Source: Bacilli bacterium (GTDB taxonomy: Bacteria > Bacillota_I > Bacilli_A > RF39 > UBA660). From it: a DNA stretch of 7,932 nucleotides. A program made the translations under genes and the position numbers. Shown here piece by piece: positions 6,045 to 7,932 of this stretch. The notes under the pieces are model-generated. The model did not search any database. It saw only the letters and a list, made by a program, of their open reading frames with translations, and was not told the origin of the DNA. The first letter of the stretch is position 1. Each line of letters begins with the position of its first letter. The stretch spans positions 1 to 7,932 of the forward strand of contig JAEDJI010000036.1 of the NCBI GenBank assembly GCA_016296435.1, in the 5' to 3' direction.

Positions 6045-6963
6045 TATCTTTTTTGTCTTTTTCTAAAATTTTAACACCATCAACACTTATTTTAACTCTA
6101 TCAACAGTATAATTAGAAAACAAAGAACATAAAAGAGGCTTAATAACAGTATCGTTAACATTATATAAAGAATCAAGAGAATCAGTAAAATCTAGACTAA
6201 TAACATTATCTTTTATGTCATAAGAAACCAACTCAACACTGTCACTAAGCATAGAAATCAAATTATCTTGATACAAAAAACTAGATAACTCTTCAACAAT
6301 TATCTCTAACTTTTCCCTATTATCATTAACATACTTAGTAACAGGAATCAAATAATAATTATCATTATTTCTAGTATAGTAATAAAGATTAATCTTCTTT
6401 ATATCCATATTACTACTAAGAGAATAACTCTTATTTATACCATAATCATCATATAAGATAGTAGGTAACTTCTTATTAGTATTAGGAACATACTTAAGTA
6501 AAGAATCTTCTACATATATCTCAACACCAACAACCTCTTCAAAACCAAGCAAAGTATAAAGCAAAGACTCAATCATAGCATCGGCCTGTTCGCTACTAAT
6601 ATTAAGAAGTTCCTTTGAAAAAACAATCTTTAAGATATCACCTTTAAGTCTTACAGAAATAAGCTTAGTTCCTCTAGGTAAAATAGGTTTAAAATAACTA
6701 GGTAATAAAAAGTTCTTATTGTTATCAACAACCATAATATCAATTACATTAGAGATTTTCTCCTCTAAAGTATCTCCATCAAGAAACACACTGGTCATAG
6801 AAACATAAGAATCTTCATTAATAGTATATAAAGGAACCCTATAAGAACTAGAAGAAAAAGATTCATTATCAACACTAGTTTTACTAAAACTAAAAAGTAT
6901 AAAAGCAATAAAGACAATCAAAGTAGTAAAAAATATCTTATTAATAGACCTTTTCCAAAACAT
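6031..6963 (-). CDS. gerM: GerM-like sporulation protein with two GerMN domains
   Basis: The 310-residue protein has a basic N-terminus, one membrane segment (about 10-27), then two GerMN (Germane) domains at about 65-160 and 192-300. Domain 1 shows LPRGTKLISV (95-104), IVFSKELL (113-120) and YTLLGFEEVVGVEIYV (136-151); domain 2 shows the same order, with VISLDFTDSL (254-263). In Bacillus, GerM is a mother-cell lipoprotein that helps assemble the SpoIIIA-SpoIIQ complex across the space around the forespore. Here there is no lipobox cysteine, so it should stay anchored by its membrane helix. I prefer the ATG at 6963, because GGTGA lies 5 bases upstream; a TTG at 6975 would add four residues. 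spoIIIAH lies two genes upstream, which fits the shared role. The tRNA promoter overlaps its 3' end. Confidence 0.85.
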   Translation of the reverse strand: MFWKRSINKIFFTTLIVFIAFILFSFSKTSVDNESFSSSSYRVPLYTINEDSYVSMTSVFLDGDTLEEKISNVIDIMVVDNNKNFLLPSYFKPILPRGTKLISVRLKGDILKIVFSKELLNISSEQADAMIESLLYTLLGFEEVVGVEIYVEDSLLKYVPNTNKKLPTILYDDYGINKSYSLSSNMDIKKINLYYYTRNNDNYYLIPVTKYVNDNREKLEIIVEELSSFLYQDNLISMLSDSVELVSYDIKDNVISLDFTDSLDSLYNVNDTVIKPLLCSLFSNYTVDRVKISVDGVKILEKDKKDIDIY

Positions 6964-6978
6964 AGACCTCACCAATTA

Positions 6979-6986
6979 AATATATG
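6979..6986 (-). promoter_or_regulatory. Candidate sporulation -10 box of gerM
   Basis: CATATATT is identical to the candidate -10 of cwlJ and close to the sigma-E CATACAAT; gerM is under sigma-E in Bacillus. It ends 15 bases before the ATG at 6963. No matching -35 is seen; the expected position falls in the gerE terminator. gerM needs its own promoter because that terminator lies directly upstream. Confidence 0.35.
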
Positions 6987-7013
6987 AAAAAACATGTGCA
7001 TTTAGCACATGTT
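6987..7013 (-). terminator. Terminator of gerE, overlapping the stop codon
   Basis: A perfect 9-bp stem AACATGTGC (7013-7005) with 6999-6991 and a 5-base loop are followed by T (6990-6987), with two more T in the stem. Its first two bases belong to the gerE stop codon TAA (7014-7012). Confidence 0.9.
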
Positions 7014-7218
7014 ACAGTGATAATTCCCTTAGTTTCAAAAGTTCTACAACTGCAGCAGCTCTTCCTTTAACCCCAAGTTTCTGCATAGCATTGGAAATAT
7101 GATTTCTTACTGTCTTTTCACTAATATTAAGCTTGCTAGCAATTTCCTTAGTAGTCTTATTCAAAATCAATAATTCAAATACTTCTTTTTCCCTTTTTGT
7201 AAGTATAGATTTTCTCAA
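7012..7218 (-). CDS. gerE: GerE, LuxR-family late sporulation regulator
   Basis: GerE is a small DNA-binding protein of LuxR/FixJ helix-turn-helix type that, with sigma-K, activates and represses late mother-cell genes such as coat genes. The protein is little more than the HTH: LTKREKEVFELL (6-17), TTKEIASKLNISEKTVRNH (22-40) with the recognition helix at about 33-45, and MQKLGVKGRAAAVVELL (45-61). It matches B. subtilis GerE nearly residue for residue over this part. I place the start at TTG 7218 (68 residues; B. subtilis has 74), because GAGGG (7231-7227) lies 8 bases upstream. A TTG at 7263 would give 83 residues but has no Shine-Dalgarno and lies at the predicted transcription start; GTG at 7233 is a third option. 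A sigma-K-like promoter precedes it and a strong terminator follows. Confidence 0.93.
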   Translation of the reverse strand: MRKSILTKREKEVFELLILNKTTKEIASKLNISEKTVRNHISNAMQKLGVKGRAAAVVELLKLRELSL

Positions 7219-7265
7219 AAAGCATTCCCTCACTTTCAGATTGGGTGGTTTTATATTATCCAATA

Positions 7266-7293
7266 TATTTTATGAGAAAAAGCTACAAAACGT
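7266..7293 (-). promoter_or_regulatory. Sigma-K-type promoter of gerE
   Basis: The -10 CATAAAATA (7274-7266) fits the sigma-K form CATAnnnTA. A -35 AC (7293-7292) lies 17 bases upstream, within the expected spacing. gerE is transcribed by sigma-K in Bacillus. The first base of the AC is the last base of the spoIIIAH stop codon. The motifs are short, so chance agreement is possible, but position and gene identity agree. Confidence 0.6.
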
Positions 7294-7796
7294 TACTTAG
7301 AAAATTTTACAGAAACACTGACATGCGAACTAAACTCATCCTGTACTAGATTCATTATCTTATTAGCAAGTTTTACATCATGATCCTTCTTATCAATAAC
7401 AACAAATACTTTAGAAGAATCAACCTCTACAAAACTATCAAGAGATAAATTATTCTTAATTTTAGAAACAAGAGACTCTTCCATTGCCTTAGTAGAATTA
7501 ATACTCTTAATTCCTTCATAAGCACCATTCTTATCACTAGTACTAGCACTGCTATCAGATAAAATAGACTCATACTTCTTCAAAGACTCATTCCTTTTTT
7601 CATCAAGTTCAATCTTTAAAGTAGCTAAATACTTAGACTCAGAAACCTCTTTATTAACAGACTTAGTATCAGTAGAAGTGTCATTATCAATAATATTATT
7701 AGTAAATACTTCATTAGGCATTGTTATATAATATACACTAAGTACTAATACTAAACTAAATAAAGTTAAAAACCACAACCCTTGCTTATTTATCAT
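7293..7796 (-). CDS. spoIIIAH: SpoIIIAH, mother-cell component of the SpoIIIA-SpoIIQ channel
   Basis: The 167-residue protein begins like B. subtilis SpoIIIAH: a short N-terminus (KQGLWFLT), a membrane segment at about 8-25 ending LVLSVYYI, and PNE. A low-complexity acidic/serine linker follows (about 30-55), then an alpha/beta ring-building domain (about 56-167) with a KNGAYEGI stretch and the VFVVIDKKDHDVKLANKIMNLVQDEF ending split as VFVVIDKKDHDV (130-141) and KLANKIMNLVQDEF (142-155). SpoIIIAH binds SpoIIQ from the forespore to bridge the two membranes. The linker is shorter than in B. subtilis (218 residues in total). ATG 7796 has AGGAGG (7809-7804) 7 bases upstream. No SpoIIIAG reading frame abuts it, unlike the Bacillus operon. 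gerE follows without a terminator. Confidence 0.9.
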   Translation of the reverse strand: MINKQGLWFLTLFSLVLVLSVYYITMPNEVFTNNIIDNDTSTDTKSVNKEVSESKYLATLKIELDEKRNESLKKYESILSDSSASTSDKNGAYEGIKSINSTKAMEESLVSKIKNNLSLDSFVEVDSSKVFVVIDKKDHDVKLANKIMNLVQDEFSSHVSVSVKFSK

Positions 7797-7803
7797 AAAA
7801 AAT

Positions 7804-7822
7804 CCTCCTAAAGAATTATATG
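7804..7822 (-). promoter_or_regulatory. RBS and candidate sigma-E-like -10 of spoIIIAH
   Basis: AGGAGG (7809-7804) is a full Shine-Dalgarno. CATATAAT (7822-7815) matches the sigma-E -10 CATACAAT at 7 of 8 positions and contains TATAAT, ending 18 bases before the ATG. Neither a sigma-E nor a sigma-A -35 is convincing at the right distance. Confidence 0.45.
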
Positions 7823-7890
7823 ATAAAAAAGAATTGTTAGAACTTTGATTATTATATGTAATATCTAATTTTCTATATTTAATTAATTAA

Positions 7891-7932
7891 CCACGTCAGA
7901 CACAGTTAAGTGAAAAGGGTCTCGTCAGTCCA
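7891..7932. other. GC-richer non-coding patch at the window edge
   Basis: Half of these 42 bases are G or C, against about 30 percent or less around them. Two 10-base direct repeats, CACGTCAGAC (7892-7901) and CTCGTCAGTC (7921-7930), agree at 8 positions. On the minus strand all three frames meet a stop within 36 bases, so this is not the end of spoIIIAG in frame. It may be the edge of a structured RNA or a regulatory site; I do not recognise it. Confidence 0.35.

Noticed and set aside
5828..6066. Two plus-strand open frames across the tRNA pair
   Set aside because: They are antisense to tRNA-Pro and tRNA-Arg; this type of spurious protein over tRNA genes is well known.
7901..7920. Resemblance of GTTAAGTGAAAAGGG to the 5' end of 23S rRNA
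   Set aside because: The next bases do not match the strongly conserved continuation of 23S rRNA, so the likeness is probably chance.
1..7932. CRISPR arrays, insertion sequences, prophage genes or toxin-antitoxin pairs
   Set aside because: No spaced repeats, transposase frames or terminal inverted repeats were found; the genes are chromosomal core and sporulation functions.

Overview
This AT-rich window carries eight protein genes and five tRNA genes, almost all on the minus strand; only tRNA-Trp is on the plus strand. Three sporulation or germination genes of the Bacillus type (spoIIIAH, gerE, gerM) and a CwlJ-type cortex hydrolase point to an endospore-forming Bacillota. The GerE and CwlJ matches suggest the Bacilli side, perhaps a small-genome gut lineage, but that placement is inference. 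The code is standard: the liaF-like gene ends in TGA inside an ATGA overlap, the other genes end in TAA or TAG, and tRNA-Trp has a CCA anticodon. No gene-free stretch exceeds about 140 bases.

Layout from left to right: 1-457 holds cwlJ (minus) with a terminator at the window edge. 458-541 is a divergent promoter region. tRNA-Trp (plus) and tRNA-Cys (minus) follow tail to tail, with two terminators between them. ppdK (pyruvate, phosphate dikinase) fills 946-3561. A two-gene operon, LiaF-like then LiaG-like (DUF4097), occupies 3640-5096 and is driven by a perfect TTGACA/TATAAT promoter. Next come tRNA-Arg(CCU), an HD-domain hydrolase gene, tRNA-Pro(UGG) and tRNA-Arg(UCU). The right end holds gerM, gerE and spoIIIAH in the order they are met on the plus strand; they are transcribed as spoIIIAH, gerE, gerM.

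Functionally, SpoIIIAH and GerM are parts of, or assembly factors for, the SpoIIIA-SpoIIQ channel between mother cell and forespore. GerE is the last mother-cell transcription regulator, and CwlJ degrades spore cortex at germination. The LiaF/LiaG-like pair resembles the envelope-stress module of Bacillus but has no LiaSR kinase or regulator here. PPDK interconverts pyruvate and phosphoenolpyruvate in central metabolism.

The most striking property is compression of regulatory signals. All four terminators that directly follow a protein gene overlap its stop codon. Candidate -10 boxes lie 18-19 bases before the start codon of five genes, so the Shine-Dalgarno sequence begins about where the transcript should begin. 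Three promoters have their -35 box inside the end of an upstream gene or inside a terminator loop. I found no clearly new enzyme system. The least explained sequence is a GC-richer patch at 7891-7932, cut by the window edge.
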